Positions 24,141 through 36,399 of a stretch of 64,000 nt of DNA are shown here, in pieces. Where the stretch lies: assembly GCA_036768485.1 (NCBI GenBank), contig JAVLUZ010000145.1, positions 21,330,706 to 21,394,705 on the forward strand, read 5' to 3'. This DNA comes from Mermis nigrescens. Taxonomy: Eukaryota; Nematoda; Enoplea; Mermithida; Mermithidae. The notes under the pieces are model-generated. The model was not told where the DNA came from and did no database searches. It worked only from the letters and a program-made list of their open reading frames with translations. Position numbers and translations under genes: made by a program. Position 1 is the stretch's first letter; each line of letters starts with the position of its first letter.

Positions 24141-24633
24141 CAAGCGCGGATTTAGTGGGGAGAGTGGTGGGGGGCGGCTGTCCCCCGTGTCGTAAAAAAA
24201 CAGTTGGGTGCTCTAAAGAATAATGTGTATTTTTTGATGATTTTGGCCATTTTTTATTACAATTTTTCAAATTTTTTCGGCGCTGCGCGCCAGATAGTAA
24301 TCATTGATGATATTTAGTGACTTTCTTCGTACTCTAAAAACTTTATTTGTACGTCAGAAGAGTCGTTTATGGACAGAACAAGGATTTTTTACTTACAATA
24401 ATCTCTCGAGTATTTTTCGGTGCTTTGCTTTGATTTTTGCACTAATTTTGCGCGTTTTTTGTAGGAAACTTTCGAAAATTTCTAACTTTTTTCGGATCAC
24501 AAATGATTCTGTCTATTAAAAGACGGCAATAACCAACACTTTAAGCATAATAGTTGATTTTATCGTCAATTTTGACACTACTAGGAAAATTTGGAGTTCA
24601 ACCCCCTGCCACGAAATCCTAGACCCGCCACTG
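24141..24633 (+). mobile_element. hAT MITE, family H, copy
   Basis: Left end CAAGCGCGGATTTAGTGGGG, right end (reverse complement) CAGTGGCGGGTCTAGGATTT, a terminus type common in hAT elements. Flanking CCCTTTCC and CCCTTTAC match at 7 of 8. Carries GGCGC-TGC-GCGCC at 24279-24291. Confidence 0.8.
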
Positions 24634-24828
24634 CCCTTTACGGCTTGAAAACTGAAACATAACTTCTGCTTTATCAAATCAAACCAAAGATCAAAATGTT
24701 TAATCTGGAACATTTCGAACCCAAGAATTATGGCTCTGCCAATGTGTAAATACGAGTAATTTATTAGGTTTAAAAAACAATATAGTTGAAGAAAAACAGT
24801 GTGAATTTCGGACCATCAGCTTGTCTAT

Positions 24829-25059
24829 GGGCTTTTTCATTTGTTCAATAACTTTTTGAAAAAGTTTAGAGTAACTACAAACGTGTTCTTAGGTATAACG
24901 TCAAAAATGAGATTATATAACAGTATATCGAGTCATAGGTCGATCTTGGACGTTGTCCAGCGGCAAAACTGTAACAGGTTTATAAGCCACTTTTGTATAT
25001 TAATTAAACTGGATTAATTTCGCTAAAAATTTCACGAATAAATGAAACAGACTATAGCT
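24829..25059. mobile_element. Family T-like MITE, diverged
   Basis: Left CTATGGGCTTTTTCATTTGT and right (reverse complement) CTATAGTCTGTTTCATTTAT form a diverged terminal pair. Confidence 0.55.
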
Positions 25060-25736
25060 GGGATGGATGGCTAATTGCTTATTATAAGCAAATATCTACT
25101 GAGTTAAGATTTTAAATCGAATTTATTATCAGCAGATAATTTTATCTATATATCATATCGAAAAGTATCATGCTTTAAGCAGTTATCCTATTTATCCCAC
25201 TGCAAAAAATATAAAGATATATTGTGACTTAATGGATAAAACGCCTGTTAAATAAGCAAAAATAATTGCAATTTTCGTACATTAATGTTTGACGTCAGTT
25301 TGTTCCATAATCATTCAACTTAATGATAAAACGACTTTTGTTCCATAATCATTCAACTTAATAATAAAAAGTCTTTTTTGTAAACCAAGCCACAGGCAAA
25401 TCGTACGACTATTGAATAAGGCTAGAGCACAGAATTTCCAGCAAGAAAAAGCTTTTTCAAGCTTCACACGGGCTAACTTTTGCAAATTATTTCTACTTTA
25501 AGAGATACTAGCTTATGAGAAAGTTCACTTCGGCTGAAGTAAAGATTACTAAATGATTTATGAAGCGCAAAGGCATTCTATTGTAGGAATTATTTCTCGG
25601 ACAAATAGGTTTTTTATGTGCACTGCTTAAGCATACACGCATAGACAACTTGTAGCTGATTAAATAAAATCGCGTTAATTAATTCTGCTAATGCATTTAA
25701 TTGTGTGTTTTAGGTGCAATTGGTTGAGGCAGCTAG

Positions 25737-26669
25737 GGGCCGGTTGCACCAAATCTAGAAGTTGAGTGGTTTAGAAGTTCAGAGGTTCAGAAGTTGGTTC
25801 TGAAGTCTACAATTTTTCTGTTGCACCGAACCTATAAGTTTAGAGGTTCAGAAGTTAGTTCAGAAGTTCAGAAGTGTTCGGTTGCACCAAGACTTCTAGA
25901 AAAGTCGGTGCAGAAGTCCTTTGTAGTGGTTCAGAAGTCACTTCTAGAAGTTCAGAAGTCGCTTCTGGAACTACAATTGTTCGTTGGTTTAGTGATATTG
26001 TATTGTTGCCAACACAAATCAATAATCATCAAGTGCGTAACTGAAACACACAGTTTAGGAATGTAGCGTCGTCATGCATTACTTTCTGAATTACTGTTAC
26101 AAATATATTGGTCCATACTTTTGCCTCGCTTCACTACTACTCGACCGTTAGCACTTTGAACGACAGAAAAATTTTTTTAAACTATTTTAGGAAGACTTAA
26201 TCATTTTAGCAACTTTTTGCTAAGCGTCAAAAATCACTGTTTTGGATAAGCCTCAGAATTGTATTACTTACTTTACTTTGCTGGCTTATCTTCTTCATCA
26301 CTTTCGCTAGTAATCATAGCTTATTTACTCAAAATTACTGCAATCGGCGAACAAAACTGCTATATAGGTCGTTGTCGACTCCTAGAAACTTGTACACTTA
26401 GGGGTATCCGAACTTCTGAATCTATGAATTTCTAGATTTTTGGTAAAACCGTAATTTTTCTATGACACGGAAAATGATTTCTCTAGAAGTCCGTGGACTT
26501 TTCTATGGGTTCAGAAGTGTACGCTTTGGTGCAATCCAATTATTTTAGACTTCTCACTTCTGAACTCATAGAAAGGTTCAGAAGTGTACGCGTTAGTGCA
26601 ACGCAATTTTTCGACTTCTGAACTTCTGAACCAACAGAAAGATTCAGAAGTCGTTGCTGCAACTGACCT
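25737..26669. mobile_element. Inverted-repeat element built of AGAAGTTCAG-type motifs
   Basis: Left end GGGCCGGTTGCACC, right end (reverse complement) GGTCAGTTGCAGCAA. The left half repeats TTCAGAAGT/TCTAGAAG in one sense; the right half repeats ACTTCTGAA/CTTCTGAACC in the other, so the arms can fold. The centre (about 25985-26400) is unrelated AT-rich DNA. Superfamily not assigned; no transposase. Confidence 0.7.
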
Positions 26670-27380
26670 CAGGTGCAAGTACTAGATTGTATTATAACAC
26701 AGTCATATAACGACGTGTATTTATGGCGATTATAAAATACATATATGCAAGAGCTAAGGACTTATATGAGAACACGAATAAGCACTTCGAATTTTTTCAT
26801 TTAGCTTTAATTAAAAACGAAGGTATTGAACTTACTTTGTCTGCAAGCATCCTCTGAGTTAAATATGTAATAAACAAAATTTACGACCATAGTAATCTAG
26901 TTCTGCGTTTAAGCGAGCTTGATGCAAATTTCGGACTGCTCAAGTTCCGTCGTATGCCATATAAATGTACTACTTCTAATGTAAGATTGTTTTATATACT
27001 TACATGTGCAGCTACATGTCAGTCAGAAAAATCTAATTAAGCTTTGGCACATTGTATATGCTGTTGTTCCAAACGAACAAAATTAGGCTCAGAACCAGGT
27101 ACAAATGAAAAACGCGAACTAAATCCTCAATGCATTCACGTAATTAAGTTTTGTATGCTTGAAAGATCAGCGCAGCATTTCTAGCATGCTGAACAGAATT
27201 CTAGTGCATCTGGCGGGCATTGCGACGAAAAATGGTACTCAGAATCGTACGCGGGCAACCTTGTGTCATAAATCGCAAAAGAGTTTAAAATTTCATTCTG
27301 GATTCTGTAAGGAGTATTTTGACTGGGAAAAAGGAGGGGTCCAACCCTCCAATGCCCCCCACGCCATCTAGGGTTTACTC
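26670..27380. other. Unassigned AT-rich spacer
   Basis: No gene or element recognised. Confidence 0.4.
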
Positions 27381-27388
27381 ATCACAAC

Positions 27389-27652
27389 CATAGATGCACA
27401 TCATGACCGATCTGGTGGGGATATCAGCCGGTCTGGGTTAGGGTCTAAAATTGAGCTTTCCTGGGCCAAAATGACCTAAAAATAGCGTTGAAACGACGTT
27501 ATTACACATTTTCTGGTCAATGTCAAGCACTTCTTGATAAAATTTTAAATTTTCAATCATCTCTGGCCTTTATTTTGCCTTATTTTCCCAAAAAAAATTC
27601 AGTTTTTCTATTCTGGGGGTCTGGACCTCCTAAACCCTCAAGTGCATGTATG
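27389..27652 (+). mobile_element. hAT-type MITE with CATAGATGCACATCATG ends
   Basis: Right end (reverse complement) CATACATGCACTTGAGGG. Flanking ATCACAAC and CTCACAGC match at 6 of 8. Related to 19264-19520. Confidence 0.65.
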
Positions 27653-27660
27653 CTCACAGC

Positions 27661-28732
27661 GTCCAGAGGAAGAAAAATGAAAATTACGTTTCACAACCGT
27701 GCAATGTTTGAATTTCAATATTTTTAATGATATTTGCTGAAAAGTATGCATATTGTGGTGAGCATAGAATGTGTGTTGCCTTTGAAATCGCTGAGACGTA
27801 TGTACATAAAATTGATGCTACCTTTTAAAATGAAAGCTAATTTTATCAGACTTTGACGCTTCGCGCCTTGCTATCTTTAATGAACATTTATTGATATGAA
27901 AAACATGAAATGGTTTTTTGAAAAAACATTGAAACTTTTTATGTCAGGAGTCAGAACATGTCAAAAAACATGGCGAAATGTGCTTAATCTCTGCTATATC
28001 CAAATAGTTCCTAAAATATATGTAGAGCAAGGTGAAGTCCTCCTGCCTTGCCTCCCCTTAAGCAAATCGTGGATACAGGACTGGATGCATTTGATCGACA
28101 TTTGCAGCATGGCGAATCGTAACTAAGCCTAAGTGCACTTGAACGTTTAGGTGCTTGTAATGGCAATAAATATAATTTTATATTCAAAATAGTCGACCAA
28201 AAGACAATATTTTTGCGATCCTGAACTTTTAATTCTAAGCTCAATGTTTTTTAAATTAGTCATATAAAGAAGAAATTTTTTGCTCGTTTTGCAAGGTTGA
28301 ATCTAACGTTGTCATATAACAAGGAAATCAACAAGCAGATCTGTGCATACACAATGGAATAAGGATCTGCATCACAATAAATGAAAAGAATGATAATTTT
28401 TGCCGATCACCTAAGGAAATCAGTGAGATAACATAAAACTAAATAAATTTTTATAGCAAAATTCCAGAGATCGTGTTGGATCTAACATCAGTAATGCATA
28501 ACGATAATTGTAATTAAAACCGTTCTTTGATACAGTGATGCATTGAAATAAGAAGCCGCTCAGCGCATTATGCGCGATATGTGCATTATCGGCACTATTT
28601 GTCACTCATGTAAAAGCCTCTTTCCATTTAAAAATTAAAAGACAAATGCTAGATGGAAAAATCAAGAGTCATATTTATCACAATTAGCAGTTTATTCTTA
28701 AAATCGACTTATATTTTCATGCACAAGTACAG
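27661..28732. other. Unassigned spacer
   Basis: Nothing recognised except a GACGCTTCGCGCC palindrome at 27855, the likely relic of a MITE. Confidence 0.4.
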
Positions 28733-28899
28733 CTATAGTCTGGTACACATAGAATGCGGTTTCCATTGAACAATATTCACTTGCCGTAATCATTTTCAGT
28801 GATTGCGTAGAATTGACACCTAATTATCGTAAGCAATCAGCTTACTGTCGGTAAAAAATTTTAAAAATAAAGCTGCAAGCTTATGTAAAACTGACTATA
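28733..28899. mobile_element. Tc1/mariner-like MITE, family T, diverged copy
   Basis: Ends CTATAGTCTGGTACACATAG and (reverse complement) TATAGTCAGTTTTACATAAG. Similar length (167 bp) to copies 1 and 2, with recognisable ATTATCGTAA and CTTACTGTCGG interior strings. Confidence 0.7.
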
Positions 28900-31800
28900 C
28901 ATGATGTCTAGATTCGGCGAAATTGAGATAAAATACAGTGTCATAATGACGCACAGTCAATAGTGCTTAATACTGCGGAAAAAACAGAAATCAGCAGGCG
29001 TTCTTGGATTGTGCTCAAGAGCCGAAATTCGAACAAATTTCTCAGATAATTTTGGAAGAGGTCAGTATTCTATTTTTAAAAAGTTAATTAAAAATTAAAA
29101 CAGATGCAAAACTTCATTTCCTTTCATTAAACATTTTTTAAGAGACGAAGAAAGCCGTTTTTCAGGGACGAACGCTGTTTGTAGGCTAGTTTTAAAAATT
29201 ATCCAAGTTTATATTCAAAGGGATTTGCAATGTTACACATTTGTTGGGTCGAAATTCAGAAAAGTTTAAATTGTTACAAAATGAAGTACAACAAACGGGT
29301 GAAATCAATTTGGAATTTTGAGAAACGTACCTCACAATCAAATCAAAAGAAGCTCATTAAGGCGCTTTTAGTTTTCTGCTTATTGCGACGTCATCCATTT
29401 TGCACAAAACATTAAATATTCTGTTCAGTGATGCTATATTTCAAATTTTTTTCCAATAATACATCATCTTCGCTTCAGGAACAACGGCAACGTACAACAG
29501 CAAGCAGCAAGAATGAGGTTCTTCGACGATATAGCTTGCAAAAAGTCGATCGGTTAAGAAGGATGGAGAATATTCAATTTAGAGGAAAAGATAATGCACG
29601 ATGAAAGTTTAGCCCGTTTTTTCTCATTTTAATCAAAATTTTGTGAGTGACACCACCCATGAAAGACAAGAATACGTGTTTTAGAAGGAACACATTTCGA
29701 TTAATAAGCGATAAGCACGGCACATACGTTACGAAAGGCCGAATATTACAGAATAATAGGAAGACTAATATAAAAATTTGCATAACTTAACCCATCTAAG
29801 ATGATGAGTAACTTTCGTACAAAATTTACTCTAAAATATTGCGCACTAGCTTAAATGCGAGCTGGATCATCGACGCCAGTCATCAAAGCTGCACAGCTGG
29901 TTCTAAAGCTATTTCAAACGATTCACGGTGTTGGGCATATATTTATTATTTTTTCGGGATGTCAAAAAAACAAGTAGTTATATATTCCGATAAAGATCGC
30001 TGGATGATGCTTCAAAGTCGCCAAGGACTCTAGAAGAATTCGGGACGAATAGCCAGAGGCGACGATGCTCAATCGACGGTGAGAAGCTTCTGTAGCAGCA
30101 TTTTTAATGTTTTCTGACCATAAAAACCGCATGAGCTAAAATTGTTGTTGCGTTATCTACGCATCGCAGAAAAGGCTCGCGTTACCTGATCCGATTCTCA
30201 GATTCTCAAGTGGCGGTAAAATAAGCTCGGCGGATAAAAGCGCGGCGCCGCTGAAATTCGACCAAACCAACGGATATTTCGATCAAAGCGTTTCCTAGCT
30301 CCGTCTAATCATTTTTGTCCGAAGATTTTCGTACCACGTCGTACGAATGATGCAGCTACGTAAGCTTTCGGTTAATTTGCATAGAATAAGCCGACGGATA
30401 GGGTCCTAGAAGAAAAAACTTATATGCGTAAGTAATAATACGGCTGGAAAGAGGTAACAAGCATTAGCAAGGACGAAAATGAATTATTCTGGGAAAATAA
30501 CTCGAAGTTGTGCGTATCCATGGGTTGTACGTACGTAAATAGCTTAGCAAAAAAGTCGAAGCGCGCGCAACTGGAATAACTGATATAAAAACATATATAT
30601 GGAAAAATCGATGCCTATCGCGGTTCCAAACCCTCCCTTTCTTACGAGCATTTATATGCGTACCACAGACAGAATGAGAAAGTAAGAAAGAGCATTGGTT
30701 TTGCGTTATAAGCCCGCAAGCTTATTTAAGCTAGTAAGCCAAATCGACCTTTTTTCGTCTCACTACGAATACCTACCAATTTTCTCAAATACCAATCCCA
30801 AACGATCACTGAAGAATTTTGCGTCACATATAGTCCTAATCTGATTCTTATTCAAACGCACATAGGCACGCCTAAATGAATATCGAAGTGTAGATGCCAG
30901 ATTCGTTTTTAATATGAAAAAAGTTTAAGAAATTCAGGGCTGAATCGTAAAGAGCAATTAGTTGAAGAAGCACAAAAATCGATTCACTTATTCATCGTTC
31001 AAAGAAAAAGCAAGAAGTAATGAAGAAGTAGTAATAAGTAGTAAAATAAGTAGTAAGTAGTAAAAAAGTAGTAAAAAGTAAAGTAAAACAAAAATGGAAA
31101 TAAAAAACAAAGTAAAATAAAAATAAAGTAAAATAATAAAGAGGTAAAAGAAGCACTGTTAAGAGAAAAAATTTGAAACAAGAATATATTTCTTCGTTTA
31201 TGCTAGATCGGCAAATATTGCGCTGGACGAGGAGACGATTGTGCTTATACACAACATGGTATTTCATTTACGGAATTGGCTAAATAATCAGCAACTTCAC
31301 ACTCATTTTCAAAATTCGTTTTCAACAAATCCTTTAGGTTCATTTATCAACCAAAAAATAGCGAGCTAAATGAAGTAATTAATAAAGCGAAACGTAGTAT
31401 GTACGTCACAAGAAAAATTGTTCTACCCTCAGACTGACAGATATTGCCTACTGCTTTTCAACATCGGCTTGTGCTCGTATGTTCATGTTTCGAGGAGCTC
31501 AGTCAGTAAAACTGATTTTCGACGAAACACTTATACGTTAAAGCCTGGAAATAATTGGAATCTTAATATTAGACAAGGCAATTAAATTTTGCCAATACTG
31601 ATCGGCAAATTGATCGACTCTAGCGTCGAAATCGGAAAATCGAATGAGATTTGAGCAATTTTATGTGTGCTGCCTCGCTCACAAAAGGTGAGATAAGTAC
31701 CTAAACGAATTAGGAGGAAAGTCGAAAGAAAAACTCAACTATGCATCGTAGTTCTATGGAGTTTCCGATCAATTCACCGGGTTGAAAACCCAGCGGGGAA

Positions 31801-33507
31801 CCTTTTGAACAAGACATAATAACATGTTGAAAGGAATGGCTTCGAGCTGCCACGTTGTAAATGTTCCCTCTAATTTATAAAGTTACGTCGTTTTGGTTGC
31901 ACTTTGAGCTCAGTTATTGAGAGAAATGCACTTGAGCCGTATTAATAAAGCAAAGCTAAAAATAGTTGATGTGTGTTCTACGTATTTTCTAAGAGTTAAC
32001 ATCTAACAAGTTTCGTGTTGCACAACAGGCGCGAATTTCCGCCTCCTCTACACTGATTTCAATTCAAAGATGTAGCACGATTTACCTAAGAGCAAAACCC
32101 GCAGGTCATTCAGAGAAACCGGTGACAAACGAGGCTAATGAGTTTCGATTTTTGTCTGGAAGAAGTAGACATGTATAAGCATACACGTACTTACATATAT
32201 AAGTGAAAGCTTATGAAGCTAACACAAAGCGCAATCGTCTAATCTAACAGCATTTCTTTTAGTACTAAAATTTTCGCCTCAACTTATACCCATTATTATT
32301 ATTATCGGCTATAACTCAACAACTTTTCAAGAGCAGCATGCATGGTATAGAGTTCTATACTTCGCTTAGAAAGGTGTTTGTAGCTGTATGTGCATACAAG
32401 GTACCTAAGCAACAAACGTTTTCATATGCACAAAATTTACGTAAAAATAACATAAAGATATCATCGAACGAGTTCTATTTACGGCAACAAAGAAGCTAAT
32501 TTGTTTGCCAGAAAAGCGAATTTTCGTTGAAAGACGGGATTATGGCCGCATCGCGGGCAAGCGAATAAGGAAAGTGGTGGTATGCGTATACGCGAATAAA
32601 TGACAAATGACGTTTCGGTCCACGAATAAAAAAATTTGAGGAAAAATGAATAGCGCTATTGGCGTTCAAGCGTCAAAAAATTATGACAGAGGCATTGACG
32701 TTGAGCAGGATAATGCTAAATAAAAATGTAAAAATTTTTTCTAGACGTTGCAATGAAGTGGTTAGCGAATTAGGTTTGTCAGGAATGAAGTCCATGGCCC
32801 TTTTTTAAATGGCAATATAAATAATCTTGAATTGTTCAACTCATGTACGTAAAAGAAAGTTTTATTTTCACCCGAAAATGAATTGCGAGCAGCAATTCGA
32901 TCACACTGGATTCGGCATCAAAACTTAAGCGATATTTTTCTGAAAAAACGTAGAGTTAGAATTTGATGTTCTACGCTTAGCTGACTCTTCCAGACTGGCC
33001 AGTTGCTAATGTATATACAAGTACTTCTGTCTCTGTGCTGTGTTTATGGTCCAAAAATAGTCTGTCATGCATATAAATTTGAATTTAAATTTTAGGAATA
33101 CAAATAGTTGGAGTTCAGGATGATTTATGATTAAGTCTCTAAGTGTAAAGGAGGTCGTTACACAGTACGAACATTTACGAACGTTTACATTCTGAATGCT
33201 TTCTGTCGGATTGAAATCGATACAGTATTCACGAACTTTTGAATTAGCGCTACCGAAACGCCAAGCTACTCAATTTGCCGTTTTCGCAATTTGCCTCATC
33301 GCGCGCATTAACCCCATAGCCGATCAAGTTGCATCCTAGAGATGAGTTAGCTTGGGCAATGCCTGCAGATTGGTACTTCTCTCCATACTTTTATCTTAAT
33401 AACTTAGGAGAACTCGACTGGTCTTTTGTCAAGAATGCTTTGAGATCAGTCAGTCAACATTTGTCTTAACTGTGTCATATGACTCTGTCTACAAGTCATC
33501 TTATTTG
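28900..33507. other. Long stretch with no recognised gene or transposon
   Basis: 4.6 kb that looks low-copy within this window. It contains a low-complexity GTAGTAA/AAAGTAA tract at about 31018-31150 and the longest open frames are below 95 codons and AT-driven. It could hold UTR, regulatory or non-coding exons, but nothing in the sequence shows that. Confidence 0.4.
31018..31150 (+). repeat. Simple A/G/T-rich repeat
   Basis: Runs of AGTAGTAA, then AAAGTAAAATAA-like units, with almost no C on the plus strand. Confidence 0.8.
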
Positions 33508-34301
33508 ACTAGCAAAGAAAAATGCTCGGATGGAACAAAAAAGATGAATATACTTGGAATTGTGGATTATTAAGGATGTAAAAGGAGGGGACTAGGAAAA
33601 ATCTACCTAAAGTCGCAAAATCTGCTAAAAATCACACTTTCTCTAAGCAACGCAAAAAATCGAAGTTTATTCTGCGGCTTCGAACAAAGTGTCTTCTTTT
33701 AATAATGTTCAAAGTTTCTGATAAGAGTGTATAAACGAAATCTATAATGTTTTCATTTTTTTAAATTGCTGGCAAGTTGAAACACTGACTAGCTTCGTAT
33801 CTTGATTGATAGAAAACTAAGTGGTATTGTATTTAAAGCTGTTTTGTTTTGTTATGAACATTATAGCAAGGGGCCGATTAATTAGTGCACACAATCGTTA
33901 CGGGAATGCTATTGTACTTACATTTAGTTTGTTTTAAGTCAACTTACGCGTTTCCTACTGTTTTAAACCAATAATTTCTTCACTTGTCTTGGATGCATCG
34001 ATGTTTGCTATTTCATTCAATTGGCTTAGGAAGACTGTTAGTTTACTCAATATCATTTCCCATAGCTACTGCATAGCTAAAATGCTGCTTTCTCAATCAT
34101 TTTTATGGTTAAAGATTTATTTTAATCCGTTGGCCGCAGAATATACTTCGATTTTTTGCCTTGCTTAGAGAAAGTGTGATTTTAGCAGATTTTGCTACTT
34201 TAGGTAGATTTTTCCTAGTCCCTCCTTTTACATCCTTAATAATCCACAATTCCAAGTATATTCATCTTTTTTAATCCATTGGAGCATTTTCCTTTGCTAG
34301 T
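33508..34301 (+). mobile_element. Foldback family FB, diverged copy 3
   Basis: 794 bp with arms 33508-33675 and 34135-34301 (ACTAGCAAAGAAAAATGCTC at the tip), matching 8401-9222 throughout but with many substitutions and small indels, so it is older. Confidence 0.85.
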
Positions 34302-34360
34302 TCCCTACTTTTAATTAGCATGATTTCGGTACATCAGTCAGTAAACACATACAGTAACAT

Positions 34361-34403
34361 TCTTATCATAAGTAAAATAACTCATATTTTACTTATGATA
34401 AGA
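34361..34403. repeat. Perfect 18-bp inverted repeat at the 5' edge of the Penelope-like copy
   Basis: Arms 34361-34378 and 34386-34403 are perfect reverse complements around a 7-base spacer. They sit exactly where recognisable element sequence begins, so they probably mark the 5' junction. Confidence 0.85.
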
Positions 34404-36166
34404 AGCATTGCGATAATCTATCAAAGCGTGACTATGAAATCCTCAGCAATCTGTCAAAAGATAAGAATATCATTGTTCTAAAGGCAGATAAGGGTAATCA
34501 ATTAGTAATTCTGAACAAAGATGACTACATTAGGAAGTTGAATGATGTCTTGAATGATATCTCAAAGTTCAAAGTCATTGACTGTAATCCTTGTCAGTTT
34601 ATACGCTCAGTTGAGAAACGCATATCAGCCCATATACTGAAGGTTCATAAACAGAATGGACTATCTGCTGATGTCTATAAAAGTATAAATCCTGTAGGAT
34701 GCAGTCATGGCAGGCTATATGGTTTGCCTAAGACTCATAAGAGAGATGTTCCTTTAAGACCAATCTTGTCAGCCATCAACACTCCAACTTATAAGTTGGC
34801 TAAGTATTTTGTGCCGATCCTACAAGACATAAGTACTAATGAATACACTTTATGTGACACTGGTAGTTTCCTGACAAGACTCAAGGCTTTTACATTCAAA
34901 AGCCATCATTTTATGGCTAGTCTTGATGTTCAAAGCTTGTTCACTAATATTCCACTCAATGAGACCATTGACATATGTTTTAGGAAACTATTTGATGATC
35001 AGAATGTCGTGTTAGTAAATAACATGAATTGTCATCAATTCAAACTGCTTCTAGAACTCGCAGTTAAAGAGTGTTACTTTACGTGTAATGGTAAAATCTA
35101 TCAACAGATAGATGGTGTTGCTATGGGTAATCAGCTTGGTCCAGTTCTTGCCAACATTTTCTTGAGCCATCATGAAACAAAGTGGCTCAGAGACTGTAGT
35201 ATAAAGATTAGACCCAAGTTTTATGTACGTTATGTTGATGACACATTTGTAGTGTTTTCTGACAGAAATCAGCCTAGAAAGTTCTGTGATTACATGAATC
35301 AGCAACATCCTAATATGAATTTCACATTTGAAACTGAATGTGACAAGAAATTAAATTTCCTTGATGTGCTTGTTGAAAGGAAGTCCGATGATATTGTTAC
35401 ATCAACATATCAGAAACCCACATTTTCTGGCCTTTATGCCAAATTGTCTAGCTTCATTCCTTTTGCCTATAAAGTTGGTTTAATAAAGACACTTGTGAGT
35501 CGTATTCACATGATTTGTAACTCATATCAGACTTTTGTCTCTGATATTGACAAGCTGAAGCAGACTCTACTGCAAAATGAGTATCCGCTTAGCTTGATTG
35601 ATAAGGTCATATCAGACTTTATGACAAAAGTTTATAATAAGAGTGATGACATAAAATTTGGGTGTGATAAACTATGCTATTCTCTTGTTTTGCCTTACAC
35701 TGGTGTGCATGGCTACAATGTACGCAGCAGAATTCTAAAGGTTATATCTGCATTTTACCCTCAGATTAGAGTAAGGTTTGTTTACAAACCTGTTATGTGT
35801 ATCAGCCGGTTTTTCAAGAACAAGGATGCTGTACCTGCTAAGCTACTCTCAAATTTAGTATATAAGTATACGTGTTCTAGCTGTATGGCTAGTTACATTG
35901 GTGAAACTCGCCGACATTTTGGGAGTAGAATGGCAGAGCATACTGGCATCTCATTTGCTACAGGAAAGCCAATTCAGGGTGATAGTTTATCTGCTATTCA
36001 CAAACATATCTCAAATAGCAATCATCCAATTACATCAGATTGCTTCAAGGTTATCAGTCGAGCATCCAACTCTTTTGATCTTTTAATCAAGGAGTCATTA
36101 TACATAGCACGTGATCGTCCTATTCTCAACAATAATGTTTCATCATATCCTTTAAATTTGTTTTAA
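34376..36166 (+). CDS. Penelope-like retrotransposon ORF: reverse transcriptase plus GIY-YIG nuclease, 5'-truncated
   Basis: Open frame of about 597 codons after a stop at 34373-34375. Family-like sequence starts near 34404 (a lysine-aspartate-lysine-rich block ending KADKGN), so the N-terminal part of the element is missing and no native start is present. The order is the Penelope N-terminal RT region (HGRLYGLPKTHK near 34705), RT motif A (SLDVQSLFTNIP), motif B (GVAMGNQLGPVLANIF), and the catalytic YVDD at 35231-35242. At the C-terminus is a GIY-YIG nuclease with a Cys-x-x-Cys before SYIGETRR (about 35870) and a downstream glutamate in KESLYIARDRP. The frame is intact to TAA at 36164, with no frameshift, which suggests a fairly young copy. 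Both enzymatic cores look complete; loss of the 5' part makes independent mobility unlikely. Confidence 0.9.
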   Translation, partial: NNSYFTYDKKHCDNLSKRDYEILSNLSKDKNIIVLKADKGNQLVILNKDDYIRKLNDVLNDISKFKVIDCNPCQFIRSVEKRISAHILKVHKQNGLSADVYKSINPVGCSHGRLYGLPKTHKRDVPLRPILSAINTPTYKLAKYFVPILQDISTNEYTLCDTGSFLTRLKAFTFKSHHFMASLDVQSLFTNIPLNETIDICFRKLFDDQNVVLVNNMNCHQFKLLLELAVKECYFTCNGKIYQQIDGVAMGNQLGPVLANIFLSHHETKWLRDCSIKIRPKFYVRYVDDTFVVFSDRNQPRKFCDYMNQQHPNMNFTFETECDKKLNFLDVLVERKSDDIVTSTYQKPTFSGLYAKLSSFIPFAYKVGLIKTLVSRIHMICNSYQTFVSDIDKLKQTLLQNEYPLSLIDKVISDFMTKVYNKSDDIKFGCDKLCYSLVLPYTGVHGYNVRSRILKVISAFYPQIRVRFVYKPVMCISRFFKNKDAVPAKLLSNLVYKYTCSSCMASYIGETRRHFGSRMAEHTGISFATGKPIQGDSLSAIHKHISNSNHPITSDCFKVISRASNSFDLLIKESLYIARDRPILNNNVSSYPLNLF

Positions 36167-36399
36167 TTTACCACATTTTTCTTTTTCTTAAAGCTTTAAA
36201 TCTTTTATTATTATCTTTATAATTTAATGGTAGGTTTAAACTTTAAGTTCCTCTTAGTTTACAACTCTCGCTTAGCAAGCTCATTTTTCAAAACTATTCC
36301 TTCATGGTCAGTCGGTTCTTAACATCAGCATTATCCTTTTTAAACAAGACAACCTTACATTATTTAAACAGATCAAAGTTTTTCAGCATACACTTTACG

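Noticed and set aside
30992..31267. Minus-strand open frames of 60-91 codons rich in phenylalanine, leucine and tyrosine (30992-31267 and 30999-31181)
   Set aside because: They translate the A-rich simple repeat and have no transmembrane pattern beyond low complexity.
28900..33507. Search for a third gene in the long unassigned stretch
   Set aside because: No open frame above 95 codons, no recognised protein block and no tRNA-like box A/B pair was convincing by eye.
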